DNA from: Micropepsaceae bacterium
Lineage (GTDB): Bacteria; Pseudomonadota; Alphaproteobacteria; Micropepsales; Micropepsaceae
Reading direction: 5' to 3'
Length of the DNA stretch: 5,314 nt
Assembly: GCA_025450355.1 (NCBI GenBank)
Contig: JANWHR010000118.1
Coordinates: 1-5,314, forward strand
How positions within the stretch are numbered: position 1 is the first letter of the stretch; every line of letters starts with the position of its first letter. A program made the translations under genes and the position numbers. Shown one piece after another: positions 1 to 5,314 of the stretch. Below the pieces are notes generated by a model that was given only the letters and a program-made list of their open reading frames with translations, did no database searches and was not told where the DNA came from.

Positions 1-2037
1 ATATCCGGGCAGGGCATCGGTGTAGGTGGACTTCAGTTTCGACCATTGCCGCCATTCGAGAACACGCCCCGGCAGGTCGTGGCCTGCGGCCGCAAGTTCT
101 TCGAGAATGTCCGCATCGGTGGACCACGCACCGGTGCGTGTCCGCCGCCCGCCGGGCAGCGAGAATTTTCCGAACAGGATGTCTCCCAGCTGTTTGGGTG
201 AGCCGAGGTTGAACGATTCACCGGCCAGCCTGCAGCATTCCTGCTCCAGCCGTTCCATTTCGCGTGCGAAATCGGCGGACAGCTTCGCAAGGCCCGCAGG
301 CGCGATCACGATGCCGGCCAGTTCCATTCCGGCAAGGACCGGGATCAGCGGCCGTTCGAGAGTCTCATAAACCGTCATCCTGCGCTCTGCGATCAGTCGC
401 GGCTTCAGAAGCAAGGCGAGCCGGAGCGCGATATCCGCGCGCTCGGCGGCAAAACGCGCCGCCTGCGAAACCTCAACCTGTTCCAGCGCGATGCGGTCCC
501 GCCCCTTGCCGGTCATATCTGAAACGGTCACCGCCCGGTGCTGCAAATGCAGTTCCGCGAGATCTTCCAGCCCGTGCCCGGTCTTGCCCACGTCCAGCAC
601 ATAGGACATCAGCATTGGATCGTCGCAGCTGCGCAGGTGAATGCCGTGGCGGCTTAGCAGGACATAGAGAAACTTGATGTTATGCGCGACTTTGAGAACG
701 CTGTCGTCCTGAAGTGTGGGGGCAAGCTTTGCCAGAACCATCGCCTCACCCAACCAGTCCGAATGGACGGCCGCGAGGTCGAGTTCGCCGGCTGCGCTGC
801 CTGCCAATGGCACGTAGCAGGCCGATCCCGGTTTGACCGCGAGCGCAATGCCAATGATCCGTGCACGCATCGCATCGCCAGTATCGGTTTGGACCCAGAG
901 GGAAAGCGTGCCGTTCTCCCGGGCGGAAGCAATCCAGCGATCCAGCTCTTCGGCGGAAGTGACCAGTGCGTAATTTCCATAATTGACCGGCTGCAAAATC
1001 GCGGCGCGCTCCCCAACAGCGCCCGGACATCCCTTGCTTTCCGAAGGCAGAACCGGCGCCGGTTTCCCGGCAGCGCCCGATGACGACGGCGACAGAACAG
1101 GACCGAGCTCGGCTTCATCCACGCCCAGCCTTGCGCCCGCGCGCCGCAGCAGGGCGGTGAATTCCAGCGAACGCAGAAACGGCAGGAGCTTTGCGGGATC
1201 CGGATCACGAACTGCGAAGCTGGAAATCGCGTCATCGAGCGCCACGTTGTCATCCAGCTTCACCAGCCGGGCCGAAAGCCGGGCTTTGCCGGCATATTCG
1301 ATCAGCGATTCGCGGCATTTCGGCTGCTTCACCTCGCCCGCGCGCGCCAGCAGCGATTCCAGATCGCCAAATTCGCCGATCAGCTTTGCCGCCGTTTTCA
1401 CACCGATCCCGGGCACACCGGGAACATTGTCGATCGCGTCGCCAACCAGCGCCTGCACCTCGACGACTTTCTCCGGCGGCACGCCGAATTTCTCGATGAC
1501 CTGTTCCCTGCCGATGCGGCGGTTCTTGACCGTATCGAGCATCTCGACCGCGCCATCGCGGACGAGCTGCATCAGGTCCTTGTCCGCCGAAACGACGGTC
1601 ACGCGCATTCCGGCCTCGACCGCCACCCGCGCGTAAGTGGCGATCAGGTCGTCGGCTTCAAATCCCGCCTTCTCCACGCAGGCGACTCCGAATGCGCGTA
1701 CCGCATCACGCGTCAGCGGGAATTGCGGGATCAGATCATCCGGCGGATCGGAGCGGTTCGCCTTGTAGTCTGCAAAAAAATCATTGCGGAAGGTTTTGCG
1801 GCCGGCATCGAACACAACCGCCAGATGGGTGGGTTTGTCGCCGGCCCTGGTATCCTCGAGCAGTTTCCAGAGCATATTGGAGAAACCGGACACCGCGCCG
1901 GTCGGCAAACCGTCCGATTTGCGCGTCAGCGGCGGCAAGGCGTGATAGGCCCTGAAGACAAATCCCGAACCGTCGATCAAATACAGATGCCCACCGGGGC
2001 CGACAGGGCCGGCGGCGTTTTGCGAGGGTCCAGCCAT
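1..2037 (-). CDS. polA: DNA polymerase I, N-terminal 679 residues (3' end beyond window)
   Basis: PolI fills gaps and removes RNA primers during lagging-strand synthesis and excision repair. The frame runs from ATG at 2037 to base 1 without a stop. Residues ~17-300 are a 5' nuclease (FEN-like) domain: LIDGSG (D22), VVFDAGR (D77), FEADDL (E127, D129, D130), SADKDL (D152, D154) and the H3TH segment LVGDAIDNVPGVPGIG (D200, D203). A Pro/Ser/Ala-rich linker (~310-345) leads to a 3'-5' exonuclease fold (~350-550) that has lost its metal ligands (see the separate entry). The polymerase domain starts near 555 (ERPLIPVLAGME, FNLGSPKQLGDILF) and is cut at LKSTYTDALPGY. By alignment to E. coli PolI from memory, about 280 residues with motifs A, B and C lie outside. 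The start ATG shares one base with the stop of the upstream zinc-finger gene, implying translational coupling. Identity is certain; the truncation is only the window edge. Confidence 0.96.
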   Translation of the reverse strand, partial: MAGPSQNAAGPVGPGGHLYLIDGSGFVFRAYHALPPLTRKSDGLPTGAVSGFSNMLWKLLEDTRAGDKPTHLAVVFDAGRKTFRNDFFADYKANRSDPPDDLIPQFPLTRDAVRAFGVACVEKAGFEADDLIATYARVAVEAGMRVTVVSADKDLMQLVRDGAVEMLDTVKNRRIGREQVIEKFGVPPEKVVEVQALVGDAIDNVPGVPGIGVKTAAKLIGEFGDLESLLARAGEVKQPKCRESLIEYAGKARLSARLVKLDDNVALDDAISSFAVRDPDPAKLLPFLRSLEFTALLRRAGARLGVDEAELGPVLSPSSSGAAGKPAPVLPSESKGCPGAVGERAAILQPVNYGNYALVTSAEELDRWIASARENGTLSLWVQTDTGDAMRARIIGIALAVKPGSACYVPLAGSAAGELDLAAVHSDWLGEAMVLAKLAPTLQDDSVLKVAHNIKFLYVLLSRHGIHLRSCDDPMLMSYVLDVGKTGHGLEDLAELHLQHRAVTVSDMTGKGRDRIALEQVEVSQAARFAAERADIALRLALLLKPRLIAERRMTVYETLERPLIPVLAGMELAGIVIAPAGLAKLSADFAREMERLEQECCRLAGESFNLGSPKQLGDILFGKFSLPGGRRTRTGAWSTDADILEELAAAGHDLPGRVLEWRQWSKLKSTYTDALPGY
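405..990 (-). other. Degenerate 3'-5' exonuclease domain within PolA
   Basis: This covers PolA residues ~350-545. The fold is recognisable by RIIGIALAVKPG, AHNIKF, DDPMLMSYVLD and HGLEDLAELHL. Aligned by eye with E. coli PolI, the four metal ligands are replaced: D355 is W381 (codon 895-897), E357 is Q383, D424 is L457 (codon 667-669) and D501 is R533 (codon 439-441). Tyr497 is F529. All flanking motifs keep register and the frame is open, so this is substitution rather than a frameshift. From family knowledge, loss of these acids abolishes proofreading, as in Taq and Bst PolI. That the domain is inactive here is inferred. Confidence 0.8.
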
Positions 2038-2240
2038 CAGTGGTCGACTGCCTCACCGCGGGCGCGCGCGGCCCTGGCCTCCGCACTGAGCGCGAAGCGC
2101 CGGTCGCAATAGCCACACTCGACAAAATCCTGCTCACCCATCTCGAGATAGACTTTGGGATGGCCCAGCGCGCCGCCACTTCCGTCGCAGGCGACGCGCG
2201 TGCGGTTTACAACAACAATCTCCGGCGGCCCGGTTGCCAT
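2037..2240 (-). CDS. Small CHCC-type zinc-finger protein
   Basis: A 67-residue protein with the zinc-ligand pattern C18-x8-H27-x14-C42-x2-C45, inside the segments VACDGSGGALGHPKVYLEM and VECGYCDRRF. This matches the zf-CHCC family, whose mitochondrial member is the NDUFS6 (13 kDa) accessory subunit of respiratory complex I. In bacteria it is usually annotated only as a zinc-finger domain protein, and its role is not firmly known. The C-terminal ~18 residues are Ala/Arg-rich and probably a helix or tail. ATG lies 4 nt after the pnp stop, with only a weak Shine-Dalgarno inside the pnp 3' end. The TGA overlaps the polA ATG by one base. It is therefore the middle gene of a tight pnp-zinc finger-polA run. 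Nothing here links it functionally to RNA decay or replication; a complex I role is possible but unproven. Confidence 0.88.
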   Translation of the reverse strand: MATGPPEIVVVNRTRVACDGSGGALGHPKVYLEMGEQDFVECGYCDRRFALSAEARAARARGEAVDH

Positions 2241-2244
2241 CGCG

Positions 2245-4389
2245 TCAACCGGCCTGCTGTTCGCCTTCGGACGCTTGCTGCTTTTTCGTCAGGTCCTCGC
2301 CGGTGGACTGATCGACGGATTTCATGGACAGCCGGACCTTGCCCCGGTCATCCATGCCGATCAGCTTCACCTTTACGGTGTCACCTTCTTTCACGATATC
2401 GGTGACCTTTCCGACGCGCTTGGACGCCAGTTCGGAAATATGCACGAGGCCATCGCGCGGGCCGAAGAAATTCACGAAGGCGCCGAAATCCATGATCTTG
2501 ACCACCTTGCCTTCGTAGATTTCACCGACTTCCGGTTCGGCCACAATCGACTTGATCCATCGCAGCGCCGCCTTGATCGAATCGGCGTCGGAACTGGCGA
2601 CCTTGACGGTACCGTCGTCCTGAATGTCGATCTTCGCGCCGGTCTTCTCGACGATTTCACGGATCACCTTGCCGCCCGACCCGATCACCTCGCGGATTTT
2701 GTCCGTGGGAATTTTGATGGTTTCGATCCGTGGAGCATGCGCGCCCAGTTCGGCCCGCGCCGCGCTGATCGCCTTGCTCATTTCGCCAAGGATATGCATG
2801 CGGCCTGCTTGCGCCTGATTGAGCGCGACCCGCATGATCTCTTCGGTAATGCCCGTGATCTTGATATCCATCTGCAGCGAGGTAACACCGGTATCGGTGC
2901 CGGCAACCTTGAAGTCCATGTCGCCGAGATGGTCCTCGTCGCCGAGAATGTCGGAGAGCACGGCGTATTTGTCGCCTTCCAGGATCAGACCCATGGCAAT
3001 TCCCGCCACGGCGCGTTTGAGGGGCACGCCCGCATCCATCAACGCCAGAGATGATCCGCATATGGTTGCCATGGATGACGAGCCGTTGGATTCCGTGATC
3101 TCCGACACAACGCGGATTGTGTAGGGAAACACGGTCTTGTCGGGAAGCAGCGGATTGATCGCGCGCCAGGCAAGCTTTCCGTGGCCGATTTCGCGGCGCC
3201 CGGCACCGGTCATGCGCCCGACCTCGCCGACCGAATAGGGCGGAAAATTGTAATGCAGCATGAAATGCTGCTTGTACGTCCCTTCCAGCGAGTCGACGAA
3301 TTGTTCGTCCTCTCCCGTGCCCAAAGTCGCAATCACGAGCGCCTGGGTTTCGCCGCGCGTAAACAGGGCGCTGCCATGCGCGCGCGGCAGAATGCCAACC
3401 TGCGACACGATCGGCCTGACGGTCTTCAGGTCCCGGCCGTCAATGCGGCGCCCGGTGTCGATCACCGAACTGCGCATGACGCGGCTTTCCAGCTCTTTGA
3501 ACAGCTTTGAAAACAGTTGCGGGGTGATTTTGCCGGGCTCCTCGCCCGCAAGGGCTGCGGAGGCTTCGCCCTTGATCGAATCGATCGCGTCGTGACGCTT
3601 TGCCTTTTCCGGAATTTGGTAGGCCAGTTTCAATCGCTCTTCGGCCTGACGCGCCAGAGCTTCGCTCTCCGCCGCATGTTCATGACTTTGCACGTCCCGC
3701 GGTTCTTTGGCGGCGCGTTCCGCCAGGCGAATGATGGCGTTGATCACCGCCTGCATCTGCCGGTGACCAAACATCACCGCGCCGAGCATGGCTTCTTCCG
3801 GCAATTCCTTCGCTTCGGATTCGACCATCAACACCGCGTCTGCCGTTCCGGCGACGACGAGGTCGAGATCGGAGTTGACCATTTCGTCGATCTGCGGATT
3901 GAGCTTGTACTCGCCGGCGATATAACCGACGCGCGCCGCGCCGATCGGTCCCATGAAGGGAATGCCCGAGAGCGTCAGCGCGGCCGACGCCGCAACCATC
4001 GCCACGATATCCGGCTCATTTTCCAGATCATGGCTGAGAACCGTGATCACCACCTGTGTTTCGTTGCGATAGCCCGGCACAAACAGCGGCCGGATCGGCC
4101 GGTCGATCAGGCGCGAAACCAGCGTTTCGCGTTCCGTCGGGCGGCCCTCACGTTTGAAATAACCGCCGGGAATCTTTCCCGAAGCGTAGAATTTTTCCTG
4201 ATAATTGACCGTAAGCGGAAAGAAATCGATGCCGGGTTTTGCCTCGTGCTCGCCGACCGCGGTGGCAAGCACCACCGTCTCGCCATAGGTGGCAACGACG
4301 GCGCCATCTGCCTGACGGGCAATTTTACCGGTTTCCAGAACGAGCTTCCGCCCGCCCCATTCGATCTCCTCGCGATGATGATTGAACAT
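2245..4389 (-). CDS. pnp: Polyribonucleotide nucleotidyltransferase (PNPase)
   Basis: PNPase is a trimeric, phosphate-dependent 3'-5' exoribonuclease of the cytoplasm that degrades RNA to nucleoside diphosphates and can add 3' tails. At 714 aa it is close to the E. coli length (711). Domains in order: RNase PH 1 (~5-145, with the pore RNA-binding loop GGYFKREGRP at 75-84), a helical linker (~150-300), RNase PH 2 (~315-545), KH (~555-615, GSGG loop 570-573) and S1 (~622-691). Expected active-site residues are present: phosphate-binding S437-S439 (NGSSSM) and D486, D492, K494 in GDEDHLGDMDFK. The C-terminus is a short Gln/Glu/Lys tail. I chose ATG 4389 because AAGGA lies 8 nt upstream and the protein then starts MFNHHREEIEWGG, usual for alphaproteobacteria. 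An in-frame codon at 4425 adds 12 unsupported residues. It follows rpsO, the classic arrangement. Confidence 0.97.
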   Translation of the reverse strand: MFNHHREEIEWGGRKLVLETGKIARQADGAVVATYGETVVLATAVGEHEAKPGIDFFPLTVNYQEKFYASGKIPGGYFKREGRPTERETLVSRLIDRPIRPLFVPGYRNETQVVITVLSHDLENEPDIVAMVAASAALTLSGIPFMGPIGAARVGYIAGEYKLNPQIDEMVNSDLDLVVAGTADAVLMVESEAKELPEEAMLGAVMFGHRQMQAVINAIIRLAERAAKEPRDVQSHEHAAESEALARQAEERLKLAYQIPEKAKRHDAIDSIKGEASAALAGEEPGKITPQLFSKLFKELESRVMRSSVIDTGRRIDGRDLKTVRPIVSQVGILPRAHGSALFTRGETQALVIATLGTGEDEQFVDSLEGTYKQHFMLHYNFPPYSVGEVGRMTGAGRREIGHGKLAWRAINPLLPDKTVFPYTIRVVSEITESNGSSSMATICGSSLALMDAGVPLKRAVAGIAMGLILEGDKYAVLSDILGDEDHLGDMDFKVAGTDTGVTSLQMDIKITGITEEIMRVALNQAQAGRMHILGEMSKAISAARAELGAHAPRIETIKIPTDKIREVIGSGGKVIREIVEKTGAKIDIQDDGTVKVASSDADSIKAALRWIKSIVAEPEVGEIYEGKVVKIMDFGAFVNFFGPRDGLVHISELASKRVGKVTDIVKEGDTVKVKLIGMDDRGKVRLSMKSVDQSTGEDLTKKQQASEGEQQAG

Positions 4390-4397
4390 TGTTTGTT

Positions 4398-4402
4398 TCC
4401 TT
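4398..4402 (-). promoter_or_regulatory. pnp ribosome binding site (decides the start)
   Basis: AAGGA with an 8-nt A-rich spacer before ATG 4389. It fixes the pnp start as MFNHHREE rather than the in-frame codon at 4425, which would lie upstream of this site. Confidence 0.8.
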
Positions 4403-4406
4403 GCTT

Positions 4407-4428
4407 CCCGCAGCCGGATTGCCACGGG
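4407..4428 (-). promoter_or_regulatory. Hairpin just upstream of the pnp ribosome binding site
   Basis: The transcript segment CCCGUGGC-AAUCCG-GCUGCGGG folds into an 8-bp stem with two adjacent G-U pairs and a 6-nt loop. It ends 4 nt before the AAGGA of pnp. In E. coli, pnp expression is controlled through a leader stem cut by RNase III and then attacked by PNPase. This hairpin is in a comparable place, but no sequence similarity is claimed and the function is a guess. Confidence 0.3.
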
Positions 4429-4485
4429 CCTTTTCTGCCTGGTGAATGAAAATGAAATCGCATTTGCGCCAATCCCCTACCGGAT

Positions 4486-4509
4486 CGCGCCGTGAACGCG
4501 GGCGGCGCG
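4486..4509 (-). promoter_or_regulatory. GC-rich hairpin in the rpsO-pnp intergenic region
   Basis: The transcript can form a 7-bp stem CGCGCCG / CGGCGCG with a 10-nt loop. It lies 37-60 nt after the rpsO stop. The sequence after the stem is AUCCGGUAGGGG, with no U-run, so it is not a canonical terminator. It could be a processing or attenuation structure in the gap that in E. coli holds the rpsO terminator and the RNase III-processed pnp leader. The function here is inferred, and GC-rich DNA forms such stems by chance. Confidence 0.3.
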
Positions 4510-4545
4510 CCGGTGAGCGCTTCGGAATGCAGGGCTGGACCGCGG

Positions 4546-4815
4546 TCAGCGGCGCAAACCCAAACGCCGGATCAGTGACTCGTAACGCGCGGCGTCCCTC
4601 GATTTGACGTAGTCAAGCAGGCGGCGCCGCTGCGAAACCAGCTTGATCAATCCCCTGCGGGAATGATTGTCCTTGCTGTGCGTCTTGAAGTGTTCTGTCA
4701 GATTGGCGATACGCTCCGAAAGCACCGCGACCTGGACTTCCGGAGATCCCGTATCGCCCTCCGAGGTCGCATATTCCGTCATAATTTCTTTTTTCCGCTC
4801 TGCGGTCACGGACAT
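4546..4815 (-). CDS. rpsO: 30S ribosomal protein S15
   Basis: S15 is a primary 16S rRNA-binding protein that organises the platform of the 30S subunit. The 89-aa product has the full family length and its signatures: TGSPEVQVAVLSERI (residues 22-36), the rRNA-contacting loop HSKDNHSRRGL (46-56) and the helix LVSQRRRLLDYVKS. It ends in a basic IRRLGLRR. ATG 4815 is preceded by AGGA at 4825-4828, 9 nt away. It lies 22 nt downstream of the truB stop and 156 nt upstream of pnp, the truB-rpsO-pnp order seen in many proteobacteria. S15 represses its own mRNA in several bacteria, and a candidate structure at the start of the gene is listed separately. Confidence 0.98.
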   Translation of the reverse strand: MSVTAERKKEIMTEYATSEGDTGSPEVQVAVLSERIANLTEHFKTHSKDNHSRRGLIKLVSQRRRLLDYVKSRDAARYESLIRRLGLRR

Positions 4816-4824
4816 CGGTTGTCA

Positions 4825-4828
4825 TCCT
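4825..4828 (-). promoter_or_regulatory. rpsO ribosome binding site
   Basis: AGGA on the transcript, 9 nt before the rpsO ATG. It sits between the truB-end hairpin and the rpsO start, inside the loop that would form if the hairpin 5' arm paired with rpsO codons 3-5. Confidence 0.7.
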
Positions 4829-4834
4829 GTGTTG

Positions 4835-4856
4835 CGGTCAGGAAAAAGGCTGACCG
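4835..4856 (-). promoter_or_regulatory. Hairpin at the truB stop, upstream of rpsO; candidate S15 leader element
   Basis: On the transcript a perfect 7-bp stem (CGGUCAG / CUGACCG) encloses an 8-nt U-rich loop (CCUUUUUC). It overlaps the last truB codons and stop, and ends 6 nt before the rpsO Shine-Dalgarno at 4828-4825. No U-tract follows the stem, so it is not an ordinary intrinsic terminator. The same UGACCGCA octamer recurs at 4801-4808 inside rpsO codons 3-5, giving the 5' arm a second possible partner. A role in S15 autoregulation is inferred from position and known S15 biology. Confidence 0.4.
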
Positions 4857-5314
4857 AAATTGAATACCCGGAAAGGCCTTAGTTCACCCTCTGCGATCTC
4901 TGCGAGCGCAACCGGCTCGCCTTTGGCCGTCGAGAGGTAAACCGTCTGGCCCTCGATTTCGGTTGTCGGTCCGCTGCCGGCCTGCTGTTCCATCAGCCGC
5001 GCAAACAACGGCGCGCGAATCAGAACAGAATTGCCACTCCGGAGGCGTACCGAATCCGGATCGGTCACGGCCAACGCCGGGATGCCGTCCAGCGCGGTCG
5101 CAATCGGCCTCAGATAATCCAAGGCCGCCGGACTATGGCTGAAAGCCTCAAGCGTTTCCAGCGAAATTGCCCCCGTCAGGGCAAATGGCCCGGTTTTGGT
5201 TCTGCGCAATTCCGTCACATGGCCACGAGTGCCAAGTGTTTGTGCGAGGTCCCGCACCCAGGCCCGGATATACGATCACTTCCCGCATTCGACATCAACA
5301 ACCGCGTGATCGGG
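4838..5314 (-). pseudogene. truB: tRNA pseudouridine(55) synthase, C-terminal part, interrupted by an in-frame TGA
   Basis: TruB converts U55 to pseudouridine in the T-loop of tRNAs. Only the 3' part is visible; the catalytic Asp region lies beyond the right edge. Twelve codons from the edge read ...DVECGK. Then comes TGA at 5276-5278, then SYIRAWVRDLAQTLGTRGHV and TELRRTKTGPF in the same frame, 145 residues to the TGA at 4838-4840. The family motif C-[SG]-K-G-[ST]-Y-I-R requires Gly at the TGA position, so GGA to TGA (one base) explains it, with no length change. The C-terminal piece (VYLSTAKGEPVALAEIAEG) resembles the PUA-like end of TruB. A GTG at 5257 could start a 139-aa fragment, but nothing supports it as a true start. 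It is either a real nonsense mutation or a sequence error; I cannot tell which. Family identity is firm, pseudogene status is not. Confidence 0.8.

Noticed and set aside
654..1253. A 199-codon minus-strand open frame
   Set aside because: It is an alternative frame inside polA. The true polA frame through this stretch is open and shows recognisable PolI motifs before, within and after it.
983..1636. A 217-codon plus-strand open frame
   Set aside because: Antisense to polA, Ser/Arg/Thr-rich, without any recognisable motif.
2155..3054. A 299-codon open frame on the plus strand opposite pnp
   Set aside because: It lies wholly antisense to clear PNPase coding sequence. Its His/Asp/Arg/Phe-rich composition is typical of the mirror frame of a GC-rich gene, and no family is recognisable.
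4390..4425. A 12-codon N-terminal extension of pnp
   Set aside because: It starts upstream of the strong AAGGA site and adds residues not expected in PNPase; the start at 4389 fits both the ribosome binding site and the family N-terminus.
3517..4449. A 310-codon open frame on the plus strand opposite the 5' half of pnp
   Set aside because: Same mirror-frame artefact: no recognisable domain, fully covered by pnp and its leader on the other strand.
4538..4547. Palindrome gaccgcggtc overlapping the rpsO stop as a terminator
   Set aside because: It has no loop beyond the self-complementary decamer and no following T-run, and could give only a 3-bp stem; probably chance in GC-rich sequence.
5276..5278. 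TGA reassigned to glycine or recoded in this genome
   Set aside because: rpsO, pnp and the zinc-finger gene all stop at TGA at their normal family lengths, and no recoding element is evident near the truB site.

Overview
The window looks like part of a GC-rich alphaproteobacterial chromosome. The evidence is the gene order truB-rpsO-pnp, the PNPase N-terminus (MFNHHREEIEWGG-type), and a small CHCC zinc-finger protein of the kind common in that class. I cannot place it below class level. All recognisable genes lie on the minus strand, so transcription runs from the right edge to the left edge.

Layout from right to left: (1) 5314-4838, the 3' part of truB (tRNA pseudouridine-55 synthase), cut by the window edge and carrying an in-frame TGA inside its conserved GK-G-[ST]YIR motif. 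(2) After 22 nt, rpsO (ribosomal protein S15, 89 aa). (3) A 156-nt gap with candidate leader hairpins. (4) pnp (polynucleotide phosphorylase, 714 aa when started at the codon with the good Shine-Dalgarno). (5) After 4 nt, a 67-aa CHCC zinc-finger protein. (6) With a 1-nt stop/start overlap (TGATG), polA (DNA polymerase I), whose reading frame stays open to the left edge; 679 residues are visible and the polymerase active-site part lies outside the window.

The first half is a translation and RNA-turnover cluster: tRNA modification, a 30S protein and a 3'-5' exoribonuclease. The tight spacing of pnp, the zinc-finger gene and polA suggests the DNA polymerase is cotranscribed with, and translationally coupled to, this cluster.

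The points most worth a second look are: the 3'-5' exonuclease domain of PolA has lost all four metal-binding acidic residues while its 5' nuclease domain looks intact; truB has a premature TGA where a glycine codon is expected; and the truB/rpsO junction has a hairpin whose 5' arm could also pair with the start of the rpsO coding sequence, suggesting an S15 autoregulatory switch. I see no mobile elements, CRISPR arrays, tRNA or rRNA genes, and no evidence of a wholly new system.
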